From Kwoniella bestiolae CBS 10118 (lineage: Eukaryota > Basidiomycota > Tremellomycetes > Tremellales > Cryptococcaceae), in NCBI RefSeq assembly GCF_000512585.2, contig NC_089241.1, forward strand, positions 1,860,001-1,924,000: a stretch of DNA of 64,000 nt, read 5' to 3'. Shown here piece after piece: positions 1 to 12,091 of this stretch. The notes below the pieces were generated by a model. That model searched no databases and had not been told where the DNA came from. It saw only the letters and a list, made by a program, of their open reading frames with translations. Positions within the stretch are counted from its first letter, which is position 1. Every line of letters starts with the position of its first letter. The translations under genes were made by a program, and so were the position numbers.

Positions 1-2287
1 ACGTCGGTGATGCCATTGCGGATATTCCAGCATCAGAGGAGAAATCGCATTACGACATACCTGAAAAACCCGACTCAAGAGACCAAGACCCACTCAAACG
101 CTCAGTCTATGTCGAGAAGATGAAACAGGTCATGGGTCAGCAGAGGAAAGATCACGCGGAGAGATGTAAATTCAACTACAACATTGAGATCGCTCGGTCG
201 TATCTCAACGATACGTTCTTCCTACCCCATAACATGGATTTCCGAGGTCGGGCGTACCCTATCCCTCCTCATCTCAGTCCGGTAGGAGATGATTTGTGTA
301 GGGGACTGTTGTCGTTCGGTACAAAGAAGCCTCTCGGAGAAGCTGGTCTGAAATGGCTGTTTATCCACTTGGCGAATGTTTATGGGTTTGATAAAGCCAG
401 TTTCGAGGAGAGGAGGAGGTTCGCGCAGGAAAGAGAAGCGGAGATCTTCGATTCAGCTGATAAGCCTTTGGATGTGAGTAAGGTACTTCAGTAGTTCGAC
501 CTCATGCTAATTCTGAGACTTCAGGGGAACCGGTGGTGGCTCCAAGCCGAAGACCCCTGGCAATGCCTCGCAACATGTTTCGAAATCGCTGCGGCATTAC
601 GTTCACCCGATCCAACATTATACGAATCGTCATTACCCATACATCAAGATGGTACTTGTAATGGAATGCAGCATTACGCTGCATTGGGTGGTGATGTAAG
701 AGGTGCTAAGGCGGTGAATTTGGAGAATGGAGACAAGCCCGCGGATATCTACACCGGTGTGGTGGATATCGTCAACAAAGTTATTGAGGAGGATCAGAGG
801 AAGGGTCTGGACGTGGCGTTGTTGATCAAGAAGCCTCTGGGCCGAAAAGTTGTCAAGCAGACGGTCATGACAACGGTCTATGGTGGGTCAGCTATGACAT
901 AATAAGAGACCCAGCTGACGTCCATATTCAGGTGTCACATTCGTCGGCGCCAGAGAACAGATCGCAAAGCAGCTGCACGCTCGAGGTGATTTCGCTCAGG
1001 AACATGTATTCTTGGTTTCCGGTTATATCGCCAAGACTGTAAGTATACCCTCGCAGGATTTAGGTTCAAAGCTAACATTTTCCCTTAGGTACTTAACTGT
1101 ATCGGTGACCTGTTCTCAGGAGCTAAAGCGATTATGGACTGGCTCACCCAATCAGCCAAATTGATCTCTCGATCCGTCCCACCCGATAGAGTCCATGATG
1201 CTGCCAACAACCTCACCACGGTGCTGCGAAATGGGAAAGTCAAGTCCAGGGCTACCAAAGAATTTATGACTTCGGTGGTATGGACTACACCCCTTGGTCT
1301 GCCTGTGGTCCAACCATATAGGAAAGCCCAGAAGAAACAAATCATGACTGCCCTTCAAACCGTTTACATCTCCGATCCCAATGCTCCGTCCGAAGTCTCT
1401 CCGCAAAAACAGGCCACAGCCTTCCCACCGAACTTTATTCATTCGTTAGATGCTACGCATATGCTGTTGACTGCGTTGAAGTGTAGGGTGGGTGATGGTC
1501 TTTACGATTATCAGGGTAGTACTGATGTCATAGCTTGTCGTAGCAAAACAACATCGCCTTTGCGAGTGTGCACGATTCATACTGGACTCACGCGGCTACT
1601 GTCGAACCTATGTCGGATCTGATTAGAGATACGTTCATTCATTTGCATTCGCAGGATCTGGTTGGGGAGTTGAGGCAGGAGGTGAGTTGAGCTTCCTCAC
1701 CTGTACAATCGGTTTTGTGGACTGCGCCCCTCATGATCTTTCTGTCAAATCGCTTCACCCTACCCCATCCTGCTCGTCGACATACCCCACTATCCCATTT
1801 TCAGCTCGATCACCCCTTAACCGTGCTGATACTTCCCTGCCAGTTTATCGAGCGATACGGCGACCACCGAATCCCCGTCAACAGCGCCAAGAACATCTCC
1901 TCCACCGCTGCCAAACGAAAAGAACAAGCTGCCATCCGACAAGCACAGATGTCAGCGGTCTTAGGTGAACTGGGAGAAGATACCAATACCTCCGCCGACG
2001 CAGAGAACGAACCCGAGTTTGACGAGAAGACCCTCGACCTCGAAGCGGATGCGTTATCTTCATCCGCCGAGGAGGTAGAAGCCAAGGCTGCGGATGAGAT
2101 GGGTATATCGGTGGATAAGTTGACGTCCGAGCTGGGATCGAAGTCAAAGAAGGAGAAGGTCGAGTTGAAGACTGAGAAGATAGGTAAGACCAATTGGGTC
2201 AGATTCGGGGATGTTCTCCCACCTTGTCCTCCCAGGGGAGTGTTCGATGTGGATAGAGTTAGAGAGTCGGCTTATTTCTTCTCATAA
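1..2287 (+). CDS. RPO41: Mitochondrial DNA-directed RNA polymerase, C-terminal part (5' end outside window)
   Basis: Single-subunit, T7-type RNA polymerase that transcribes mitochondrial DNA in the matrix. The window holds the last 638 codons in six exons: 1-473, 525-882, 932-1038, 1089-1487, 1544-1681 and 1844-2287. Family hallmarks are visible: NMDFRGRAYPIP near the left end, HQDGTCNGMQHYAALGGD (palm catalytic Asp), KQTVMTTVYGVT (fingers), SVHDSYWTHA (second catalytic Asp) and the C-terminus ending YFFS. Every intron join restores a continuous polymerase frame. Between the SAKNIS motif and the final FGDVLPP-YFFS block lies an acidic, low-complexity insert of about 80 residues not typical of the family. 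The gene is convergent with STE11, 380 bases apart. In C. neoformans RPO41 is a MAT-locus gene. Confidence 0.95.
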
Positions 2288-2667
2288 GTACGAGTACAAG
2301 TCATTTTCGCACCGCGCTAAGTCATATATATACCCTAGCATTTATATCTATATCTACATTCCATTCATCTTAATTCGCATGCTCCATATCGTTATCTTTG
2401 TACCGCTGTAGGTCATCCAACTGTCTTGTAATACATCATATATACAATAGTAATGCATACACCATTCTCTCCGATGATATTTATACCAAAGGAGTACCTC
2501 TCCCTTCTCACCAGAATTCATTGGCGTTGTCATGAAGATCATATCGTGAGACTATCAGCTTTATATACACTATAATTACAATTACCATCCGAACGATATC
2601 CTTCTCTTCTTCCTAATTACATCTGTCATGGTCCAGTCCAGATATCAAAGTCAAGTCGCCCCCACAC
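2288..2667. other. Convergent intergenic region RPO41/STE11
   Basis: AT-rich 3' flank shared by two convergent genes. It holds TATA-like alternating stretches around 2325-2370, presumably 3' UTR and polyadenylation sequence. No convincing ORF is seen. Confidence 0.6.
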
Positions 2668-5600
2668 CTACGCCTTACCCATCAATCCGCCTAATCCCTG
2701 ACTTGCACTGGCCATAGCCATGCTCATCCTCCTCTGCGCATCAGCCATGGAGATGATATTACTTCGAGCATTCTTGGGCAAAGCGATAAAAGGATGTTCG
2801 AGCAGCTGAGCAGCGGTCGGACGAGCATTATGGTCAATCTCGAATGTCTGTCGAAGGAAATCTGCAGCTTCGGGTGAGATGTCGGGAGGAATCTCCGGGA
2901 CAGGCGTTTGAGAGCCGATCTATGAATTAGCAGATATCAGCGAAAGGGCTATGGTGACTTGAGGCAGGAAGAAGGAAGAAGACTGCCTGCTTACCCTGAA
3001 AATAGCCTGCATCTGAGTCAGGTTTGGGTATGGATGAGATCCGATTAGCATTTCTACGATCAGACATCCTACACTCCATATATCCGCTTTGGAGGTGTAG
3101 GAAGTTTGTTTGACGATTTCAGGGGCCATCCAAAAGACTGAGCCTTGTAGGGAAGGTCTGTTGGTTTTGGGACCAGTCATGAGGTCTATGCAGGAGACGA
3201 TGTTAGTGCGCCGTGTTCATGTGTGACTGATATATTGGGCAGAGGGGGAGAAGAACAGAAATAAGAATCAGAAGAGGCGGCAGGTAGGAGAAATCAAAGC
3301 CGAAATTTGAGTCGAAACGAGTCCAGAATGCATGGCGGACGAGGGAGAAGCCGTGAAGATACAAATGCGAAAGGACAGAAAGACAACTTACTACTCTCAA
3401 CCTTCTTACTAATACCAAAATCACTGATCTTAATCCCACCTTTGTTATCCACCAGGATATTCGCTCCCTTGATATCTCTATGGATAATTTCTCTCTCGTG
3501 TAGGTAGTTCAGTCCCGTGAGAATCTGCCTCACAAAGTTTTTGACCAAGGCTTCTTCGAAAGCGCCATAATTGCTCAATAAGGCAGCTACCGAACCACCC
3601 GGGACGTATTCAAGGAAAATGTTCAGGTAGTTCCCGTCTGCCGAGGAATCTGCGATATGACAAGGTGATCGTCAGGATTCCCCAGCCATGCAATTGAACT
3701 TTGGATATGGCGGATCAAGGGTACAGCGACGAAGGATCACGACGAAATGCTTACCTAGATACTGCACGATATTCTCGTGTTGCAGTTCCTTCAATAGTTC
3801 GATTTCCCTCTCCAAGGCAGATACCATACTTTGTTTCCTCTCTTCGTTTCTTGCCGATCCGGTGGGCAATTCAACCTGTTTAACAGCCATCAAGAGACCC
3901 GAATGGGCGTCCATACCCAAAAATACGGAACCGAAAGATCCCGCTCCAATCAGTGCACCTTTGATCCACTTGATGATTCGTTTGGCTACACAAGCTTTCA
4001 TCAGCACAATCACCTGATGATCGTCTCTGGCAAAAAGGTGGAGAATGCCACTTACATCCAGTCGAAGTAAATGCTTTGCCATGTTCATTGTCCTCTTCAT
4101 CCTCCTCGTCTTCCTCACTTTCCGTTTCAGTCTCCGTCTCCGTCTCTTCCTCTGATTCCTCTTCCGTCTCAGTCTCCTCACTCTCATTATCGCCATCACT
4201 ATCCCCCTCGGTCTGATCCTGCGGTACACCAGGCCCAGGAGCTATCAGAGGCGGAGGCGGTATGATCGGTTCCTCCTCTTCATCCGAATCTTCGAACGTT
4301 ATCGTTGATGCCCTTCTGTTCTCCACCTCCGCGGTGATCTCATCAACAGTCAACATCGAGGCGGTATCGGACTTGTCTCGGTTCTTCCTCAATTGCGACA
4401 ACATGGAGAATCTCGATCTGGTGGATTCCTCTGATCCCCTTCGCTTCAAGGCGATTGATTTAGGTCGACCATTATGATTCTGTTGTTTGGGCGAGTAGTC
4501 GACCAGAGATTCAGCCAAGGATTCACCAGTAGGTTGGAAAGGAGGTAATAAGGGTGGTCGACTTTCCACCGAGGCAAGGGACTCTGCATCGGATTCACCA
4601 TCGATGTTCGGTCTTGTATGTCGGCCGTCGTCGTTCGACACCGATAATCTAGGTGGATGCTCGTCTCCCAGTATTTCGCTTTCTTCCTCTGGGATGGTGC
4701 CCGCAGGCGGTGGTGAAGAAATCATAGTGCCCCTACTGCCCGGTCTGGTACTTCTTCTAGGCGGAGAAGCTTTCACTTCTGCCATCGGATCTGCTAGTCT
4801 CACACTGGATCTCTTGATTGAAGGAGCAAAGTTGGAATCGATACTCAACCTCCCGGTAGACTCTGAAGGAGCAATGCTACCTCTTTTCAATCCAGGTCCA
4901 CTACTCATTCTCAACATACTATGTCTTGCCTTCTCAACATCCTTCTTCTTGGCAGAGGGGAAATATTCTGCTAAATGGTTGGAAATGAGCTCAGAAGGCG
5001 GTCGATGCCCAAAGAAGTTGTATACCGATTTCTTCTTATTGCTGAGGAAGCTTGCGGATGAAGGGCTTCGGGTTGTACTTGGTGAGGGTGGCGCTTCAGC
5101 CATCGGTACTCCTAATCCAGACATGACGCTGACTGTACTAGCTCGATTCATCTTCTTCGATGCGGCAGACTTGATAGGAGTGAGCAAGTTGGCGTGATCA
5201 CCGAATCTTGGTCCAGAGAAGGGAGTGGGTGAGGTGGGAGACATCGGTTGAGGGGGTGCTTCACCAAGATAATCTTTCATATTCTTTCGGTTGGTCATTT
5301 TTCTAGGTCGACGTAAGACTAATCCCTTTTCTCGTACGGCCGTACCATCTCGATGAGAAAGACAAATACCAAGTAGAGCAGCTTCTGATAGAGGTTTGGC
5401 TAAAATAATTACGAGGTGAGTGGACGACCAATGAATTCTAAACACGTGTATGTTGACTCACAATTATCATCTGGATCACTTTCCGCATAAACACCCCAAC
5501 CCTCGATTTCCAATCTCTCACCATCCTCGTCACTCTCGGTATCAGTGCTGGGATGCGTTCCCGTGCCCCATTTCCCGAATTTCTTTAACGCCATCTCTAG

Positions 5601-7277
5601 CACCTGCACACCACTAACGACATTCCCAACATCAACACTCTTCGTGGACCCATCTTCAGCATTCACAAATTTGACGATCTTACGCCGTATATCATCGTAA
5701 GACAATGCAGGTCTACTACCGCTTGATGAGATGGTATTCGTGCTTGCCAATGATTCATTCCCGGTCTGATTTCTCTTTCTATCAGAGGATACAGTTCTCC
5801 CAACTACATATCCCGGTGTAGGTGTAACACTCCTCTTGGAAGCTAGACTACCAGTACTGGAGGTCAGATTTTCTGAATTTTGACGTTCAAGTACAAGCTC
5901 TTCTCTACTCCTACTAGCAGCTGCAAAAGGATGTTGAGGGGTCGATTTTCCACCCAGACCCATGATGTTGGGGAACTTCCCTTTGATAGGACTACCTTGT
6001 TTTGGCGTTGTCCCTCCAGCTTGCGATACACTAGGCGATTTCCGATGTGAAGGTTCATTCGCTCGCGCAGCTGCAACCCTCGATCCACTTCCCGGTGCAG
6101 GACCTTTAGGCAAACCGTGTGAATGCTCGGTCGAGGCCCATGTGGGAGTTTGTCTTCCCTGATGCTGCTGCGTAAAGGCGGAGGCGTACTCGGCGGCGGA
6201 AGATTGGTGTGATCCGCTCGGATCGGGCGGTAAAGGACGAGAAGCGAAATTGGAAGAGTCCACATGTATCGGACTAGGCGACCGACGTCCAGGATCTCTC
6301 GATGGAGGAGGACGCAGATTTAGCTGCTTGGAATTGTTGGGAGCAGGTACGGAGCTGGAGTTGGCATTGGCGAGAGTAACGGTGGAGTTTGAGCTTGACT
6401 GGGAGGGTAGACCTGATCTTGATGAGAAGGAGCGTTGACTTGCCAGGACCGGACGAGGGGTGGAAGTAGTCGACCGGTAAGATGCGGCAGAAGGGAGGTT
6501 ATTCTGATATGCCTGCGGAAGGGGTCTGGATGATTTGTACTGCTGCAGATCTAAAGGAGGAGGTCGAGATGTGTTGAGTCGTCTTGTTGAGCTGGAGGAT
6601 GATGAGGAAGCGGAAGGTTGAGCTAGACGTGATGAGGGTTGTGATTGAGATTGATTAGGATCAGGGAGTGAAGGAGATATGATATGCTCTGTATGTTCGC
6701 TTGGAGGCGTAGCTACACTTCCCACACTTCCCGATCTGACACTTGACCTTGACAGGCTCGCTCTCGAGCTGCCAGCAGCTCTTTTCCTGAGGTCCTTGAT
6801 CCCGCCTAGTAGCTTCACCCGTTCTCCCACTTTAGCTATCCCAATTTCCTTCAATGCAGCCATATCCAGATCCAGCAATACCTTTCCATCGATATCATGT
6901 CTCTGGAATGCCGGAGCATACTGTCCACATCGATAGAGATTCAGGAATGCGGTGAGCTCCTGTTGACCCCATCCTTTGAGATAGGCCATGAACGGCTGAC
7001 CAGGTGGAGCATGTAATAGCGGTGGGGAAGGTGGTCGGGGATGAATGATATTCACAGAGGAAGAAGAAGTGGCCGAAGTGGAGATGGAATTGAGGGAGGA
7101 TTGATGTCGAGGCTGAGGTTCGAGATAGTGCGAAGAAGCGTACGGATGACGGGACGAAGCGGGGTTGACATGCTGGGCGAAATGGGGGGAAGTAGGGGTG
7201 GTATTGGCGGATGAGATGGATGAGGTGGGCGAGTGGGTCATCTGCTGTGGGCGGAGCGAGGACGAAAGCGAGGTCAT
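2668..7277 (-). CDS. STE11: MAP kinase kinase kinase Ste11 (SAM, RA and kinase domains)
   Basis: MAPKKK of the pheromone/filamentation cascade, acting between Ste20-type PAK and Ste7 in the cytosol. Six exons (7277-5462, 5399-4056, 3985-3755, 3649-3392, 3185-2995, 2919-2668) join in frame to 1,363 residues. Order: serine-rich N-terminus; SAM domain near residues 90-165 (WGQQELTAFL, LKEIGIAKVGER); serine/proline-rich linker; RA-like domain near 520-605 (RRKIVKFVNAEDGS); a second long linker ending in a Glu/Thr/Asp tract; and the kinase domain at the C-terminus with glycine loop GALIGAGSFGSVFLG, MAVKQ lysine, HRDIKGANILVDN, DFGIS and MAPEIV. SAM plus RA plus kinase is the Ste11/Byr2 architecture, unlike Bck1, which lacks SAM. 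STE11 is a MAT-locus gene in Cryptococcus. Start: first ATG of the long first exon. Confidence 0.9.
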
Positions 7278-7875
7278 CGTATTTGTTTCAGTGGTGGATA
7301 GGTGGGAGGGGGACTCTTGGGGAAGTGGTAGACAGATGATCCCAGTGTCCGTCGGTCCGAACCATACACGACCAAAACTTTGATATCTAGTAGAGTATCG
7401 GGTGAATTAGGTTTAAGATTGTGTCCTACTGCGTGTTACCAGACATTGCAATCATGATCGAAGGTTGCTAGGTTACAGCATCATCACAACTGTCGGAATG
7501 AATGATAGATGATTGAGTGAGAATGAGAATGAGAATGAGAATGAGAATGAGAATGAGAATGAGAACAAAAGACAAAAAGGGGAGTCTTGAGAGCAGGTAA
7601 TCTGAAACGCTGAAACGCGCTAAGATAGTCTCAGAGTTACAGGGTGAGGCAGGCAAGAGCTCATGTTCATATTTCCGACGGAAACACAGTCCTATGAGTC
7701 TTTTCAGGCTCGTTGCATGTGTCACATGCATTTTGTGACATCTCACAAGTATTAGTTATGACCTTATAGTATAATATAATGTTGTATATGCGAATGATTC
7801 CGAGGTGTGACATGCTGAAGAACACCCGGAACAAATGACCTGAACTGAGAAATACGGGAAAGCGAGATACACCAT
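7278..7875. promoter_or_regulatory. STE11 upstream region and 3' flank of glycosyltransferase A
   Basis: About 600 bases upstream of the STE11 start and downstream of the glycosyltransferase stop. It should contain the STE11 promoter. The only clear structure is a hexanucleotide microsatellite at 7521-7562. No credible ORF is seen. Confidence 0.5.
7521..7562. repeat. (GAATGA)7 microsatellite
   Basis: Seven perfect head-to-tail copies of GAATGA, with one imperfect copy (GAGTGA) just before. It lies about 245 bases upstream of the STE11 start codon. Confidence 0.95.
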
Positions 7876-10800
7876 TTAGAACTGCAAGAAGGGTCAAGGT
7901 CAGTTGAGATCCCGTAAAACAAAGTCATCATCGCAGCAAGACCACTCACAGAGAAAGACAAGAACCAAGGGTTCAATGCGAAGGGGTACAAGAGATGCGA
8001 AGCCGTTATGATACCCATGGGTACATATACCTCTATACTCGTTACTCTGTAACCCATTGGCATCAAGCTGGACGACGTGATAATCATCATTGGCTAGAAC
8101 GAATTGGGCCCATCAGTACTCGAAATCTTGGGAGACGAAAAAGACGATAGCGACTTACCACACAAAGACCGAAGAAACTCAGTTGAGGCCAGAAACGTCG
8201 CCAGATAATGGGTAATTGCAAGAAGAAATTGGATTTCTCGACGGTCTTGACGGTCGTAGACCATCTATAATAATGGTAAGACGTAAGCTACCATCTTTCT
8301 CTACTGTGAGAAGAAAGAGTATCACTCACGTCATATTGAACCCAACCAGATGACTGACGAGCGCAGCAGACATGGGCATCGACATTCCGGTGAAGAAGAT
8401 ACTGAAGTAAGCTGTACGGGGAAGGGGATCAGCTACGCTACCGCGTACGATTACAAGTACATTATGGTAAAACCACTTACGAATCCATTTGATCTGATCA
8501 AAGGCTAGTTGTCCACAGTTGGGAATCTTCAATCGATATCGCAAAGTGATGAATGCGACGTTACAAAGACCGGTGAACAGGATGATACAGACCAAGGTGA
8601 CTTTCCAAGAGGGAAGATCTGTAGGACGTAGGGCTTATTAGCATTTGTCTCATTGCAGAGGTGCGGGGTGGAAGGTGCGCTTACAGTAACCATCGACTGG
8701 TAAAGCGAAACCCTCGATGAAGTAATTGGCAACAGACAAGACCCAAGCGATTGAAATAGCGTAATAAGAGAAGATATAACCGCAGATAGTGAATTTAGAG
8801 TGAATGGGGATGGTGGACCACATGAACTGGTGGAACAGTGGTGTGATGGGGCCTTTGAAGATCCACTTCTTGAGGGGTTGGAACAGCAATTCACTGATTC
8901 ACATTCAACATGTTAGCAATAAGCTTTGTTAAGTTGTATAGAATGAACAAGACAACTCACGAGCACCCGAAAGCGTATTTCTGCCATCGATTGATCTCAT
9001 CATCACAAGTCAACGACACACCTTCTTCGAATGCACCACCAGTGTAAGTTGCCCATCGGACGGTGTAGCCCTGTCGTTGCGCATACAATCAGCCTTTGAA
9101 CAAGGAAGGGATTGATGTCAACTCACCTTGATCTGTAGGGTCACGGCAATTTGGAAATCCTCAGACACGTGATCCTCTGACCAGATCTTGTTGATACCGT
9201 CATCTGGATCTATGGACAGACATTCCTGCAAAGCTGACCAACGAAGGAAGCTACAAAACAATGTTAGCTGCAATGTAAGGAAAGGTAGCATAAACCAACT
9301 TACGCGTTGTGACCGACGAAAGGAGCAACTGTGAAAGAACGATATCAGCTACCGACTCTGCTTACATCGACAAATTAATCGACTCACCTTCACCAGAAGC
9401 AGTACAGTAAGAAATAGCATGTTGGATACTCCTCGTGAAATGGGCAATACCATTCTCAAAGAAATGATGCGCGACCTGCATGACCCCCGACATGTGTTGG
9501 ATGATCGCCACTTCAGGACTCTCCTTCATCTCCGATACCGCATCCGCAAAGCAATCTTCCGGTACTCTCGTATCCGAATCGACAATCAGAATAACCTCTC
9601 CAATACGTATATTCCCAGCAGCCCAGGCTTTACCCTCCTTCTCTTCCAAGGCCTGAGCCAGGGCAGCATCATACACGTCATTCTCATCTAATTCGTTCCA
9701 GAACTGCTCGTGGTCCTTCTTCTCCTGAGCTATGGGTCTGAGATCATCCATTATTTCTTCTACTCTTAGGGAAAGCGCATTGGCATAGTTCATATTACCG
9801 GCCTTCTTGAATCGTCCTTTTCGGATGAACCCATCGACGTTGTGTCCTGGTCTGGCGACGTAGGCGATGTTGTTATCGAAGTAGAATCGTCGTCTCTTAT
9901 CGGCCTCAGCTTTGGAAAGGAGCTGTAATCCATCGTCACAGACCATGATACCCACTGAACCACCTTGTCGCTCGTATGTTGTGATGGCCACTTTGAGTGA
10001 TTCGACAGTAGGCATGATAACGTCTTCGAGTGATTCCTGAGAGAAACCAATGATCAGTACACGGGTAGATTTAGTAATACGCTGTGGTGTGTTGCAAAAA
10101 GGGGAAACGGACCTACCTTGTAAACAGGCAATTGGACCGTAACGTGAGCTAGATCACCCATGTGACGTGCCGGGGCAATACCAGAGAAATATTTAGATTT
10201 CTGAGTGACTTGACGAACAGGACCGAAGATTTGCCACTATCAGGTGTTTGATCAGCTCACAGATCACTATACTTGTGTATTACAAACACTCACGATCGAA
10301 CCGACAACACACATAGCAGCGAACGAAGCGATACAGCACAAAGCAGGAGAGAAAATCATCAAGATGAACCGCATGGGTTGACCATCCAATATGTACTCTT
10401 TGATCAAAATCCTCAGACCCAACGAGATCAAAGCCAGACAAAGCATAATGGCCACACCGTCCGAGAAAGGCGCAATGAGCATGACGGGTCTTTCCCTCCA
10501 GTACCTCTGCATCTCCCTCTTGGCTATATCCTCAGGATCCATATCTTCTTCTTTAGTCTTGATCGTCCCATTATCGTCCGCTGTCAATTCAGGTAAAACC
10601 ACTCCGTCCACTCCATACTTCTCGTTGGAATTTTGCGAATCCCTTCGTTCTTGTTCTTTCACTTCTTCCCTTGCTTTAGCATCGTGGAGCATGACCAAGT
10701 TGAATTTCACGTTGACTTCCGGACCTTGCCATACGAATTGGATGAGGGATTCTTCCAGGGCTTCAGCAGCTGGAATAACGTTCTCCACCGCGTCCGCCCA

Positions 10801-12091
10801 GACTACCAGGACTTGCTCGGATCGGACGAAAGCTGCATACTGGTGTTTTCGAGCTCGAGCGAGCAGTTCGATAGTGTCGAGAATCTGGATTCGGGTGTTT
10901 TCGTCGATCACTAGCTCAGTCATGGACGGGGAGGGGTTGCTGGAGAACCCAACCATGTCAGTATGACCATTCGACGAGTAGGTGAAGATAGGCTGTCACT
11001 CACATGTAGGTGTCCATGATGGTGTTTACAATATCACATTTGATCTTGATTGCTACCTCTGGATTGAGCCTTGTGATAGCTTCTTCGAATGGCTTGAGGG
11101 CCTCGTAATCCACTGGAAAAGTCCGGTATAGACCTGTCCTTGCCCTGATGGTCACACCAGTAGCAGCGTCGTTCCTCCTCACACCCATTCGGGGAGCTTT
11201 GAACCATTTCTTCTTCTGCACACCCGTCCTGAAGATATGATCTGCCATGACGTCCAAAGCATCGAACCCATCTCCCACTAATACCGCCCGGGGAGAATCA
11301 TCCTGAGCACCGGTGTTCAGAGAGATAGGCTGGGATTGAAGGAGATACTCGTCCTCTTCAGGTATGGCATTTCCTATTCCTATTGACATTGGTGGGGGGT
11401 TCAGCGCAGCGGCTTCGTCCCTAGTCGTGTTCGCTGATCTCGTCAATGGGACCAATCCATTTTGAGCATAGGCATTGTACGCATCGAGATTCTCGTCCAG
11501 ACGCCTCATAACTCTCTTAGATCGATGTTTATGTTTACTCTTCTTATCCTTTCCTTTCCCCTTCTTCACCTTCCCCCTGATTGGTGGTGCGGAATCCCAT
11601 CCTGGTAGCGTATCTAATGCTTTGGCTTTTCCTTTCCCCTTATTTCGTCTAGTAACAGATAATCTACTAGGCGCCAAACCATCATCAGAGGTGAATCCCT
11701 CACTATCTGAATCCCCATCATCGATTGTAAGTTTCGATTTATAGAACGCATTGTTCATCCCATCCTGGTTATTTGCCGTGGTCTCTCCCAATCTGAGGTT
11801 AACAGGATTGGTATCCCTCCTAGCTATCGCCAGACTCGCTTTTCTGTGCCAAGCCGGAACGATCGCTTGAGATAGCTGTCTACCGTTGATACCTCTTTGC
11901 TGTTCTCCTGAGAAGGTACGTCCTCGAGTGATAGGATCGATGGGAGCGCTGGGATCAGGTTCGCTGAGACCTATAGATGCGAGAGAGGGGAAGAGGGAGA
12001 CTCGTCGTTGGGTCGCTCGGGCGGGGACGGGATCATGTTGAGGGAGCTCGGGTGGTGAGAAGGCGGGCTTGGGTTTGCCGAAGATACCCAT
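7876..12091 (-). CDS. Family 2 glycosyltransferase, multi-pass membrane protein (copy A)
   Basis: Processive GT2-type enzyme of the chitin/hyaluronan synthase superfamily; the sugar product is unknown. The long N-terminus is soluble and low-complexity, with a basic GKGKAKAL / KGKGKDKKSKHKHR region, and is followed by conserved DENTRIQILDTIELLARARKHQYA and two membrane segments. The catalytic part has PVYKE, CDDGLQL, KAGNMNYANAL, DSDTRVPEDC (DxD), VGHNAFLRW and SEDF followed by KGYTVRW, the acceptor-site equivalent. Several C-terminal membrane segments follow. After the last intron the protein ends NPWFLSFSF-stop at 7876-7878. Many short introns. It is a divergent paralogue of the gene at 13889-17454, with 1.8 kb between the starts. 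Copy A has a longer, more basic N-terminus. Start: ATG at 12091 opens a 363-codon exon. Confidence 0.85.

Noticed and set aside
4604..5197. 197-codon + strand ORF
   Set aside because: Antisense to the STE11 second exon, whose frame is continuous and carries the linker before the kinase; a shadow ORF.
2668..7277. BCK1 as identity of the MAPKKK
   Set aside because: The protein has an N-terminal SAM domain and an RA-like domain, the Ste11/Byr2 layout, which Bck1 lacks.
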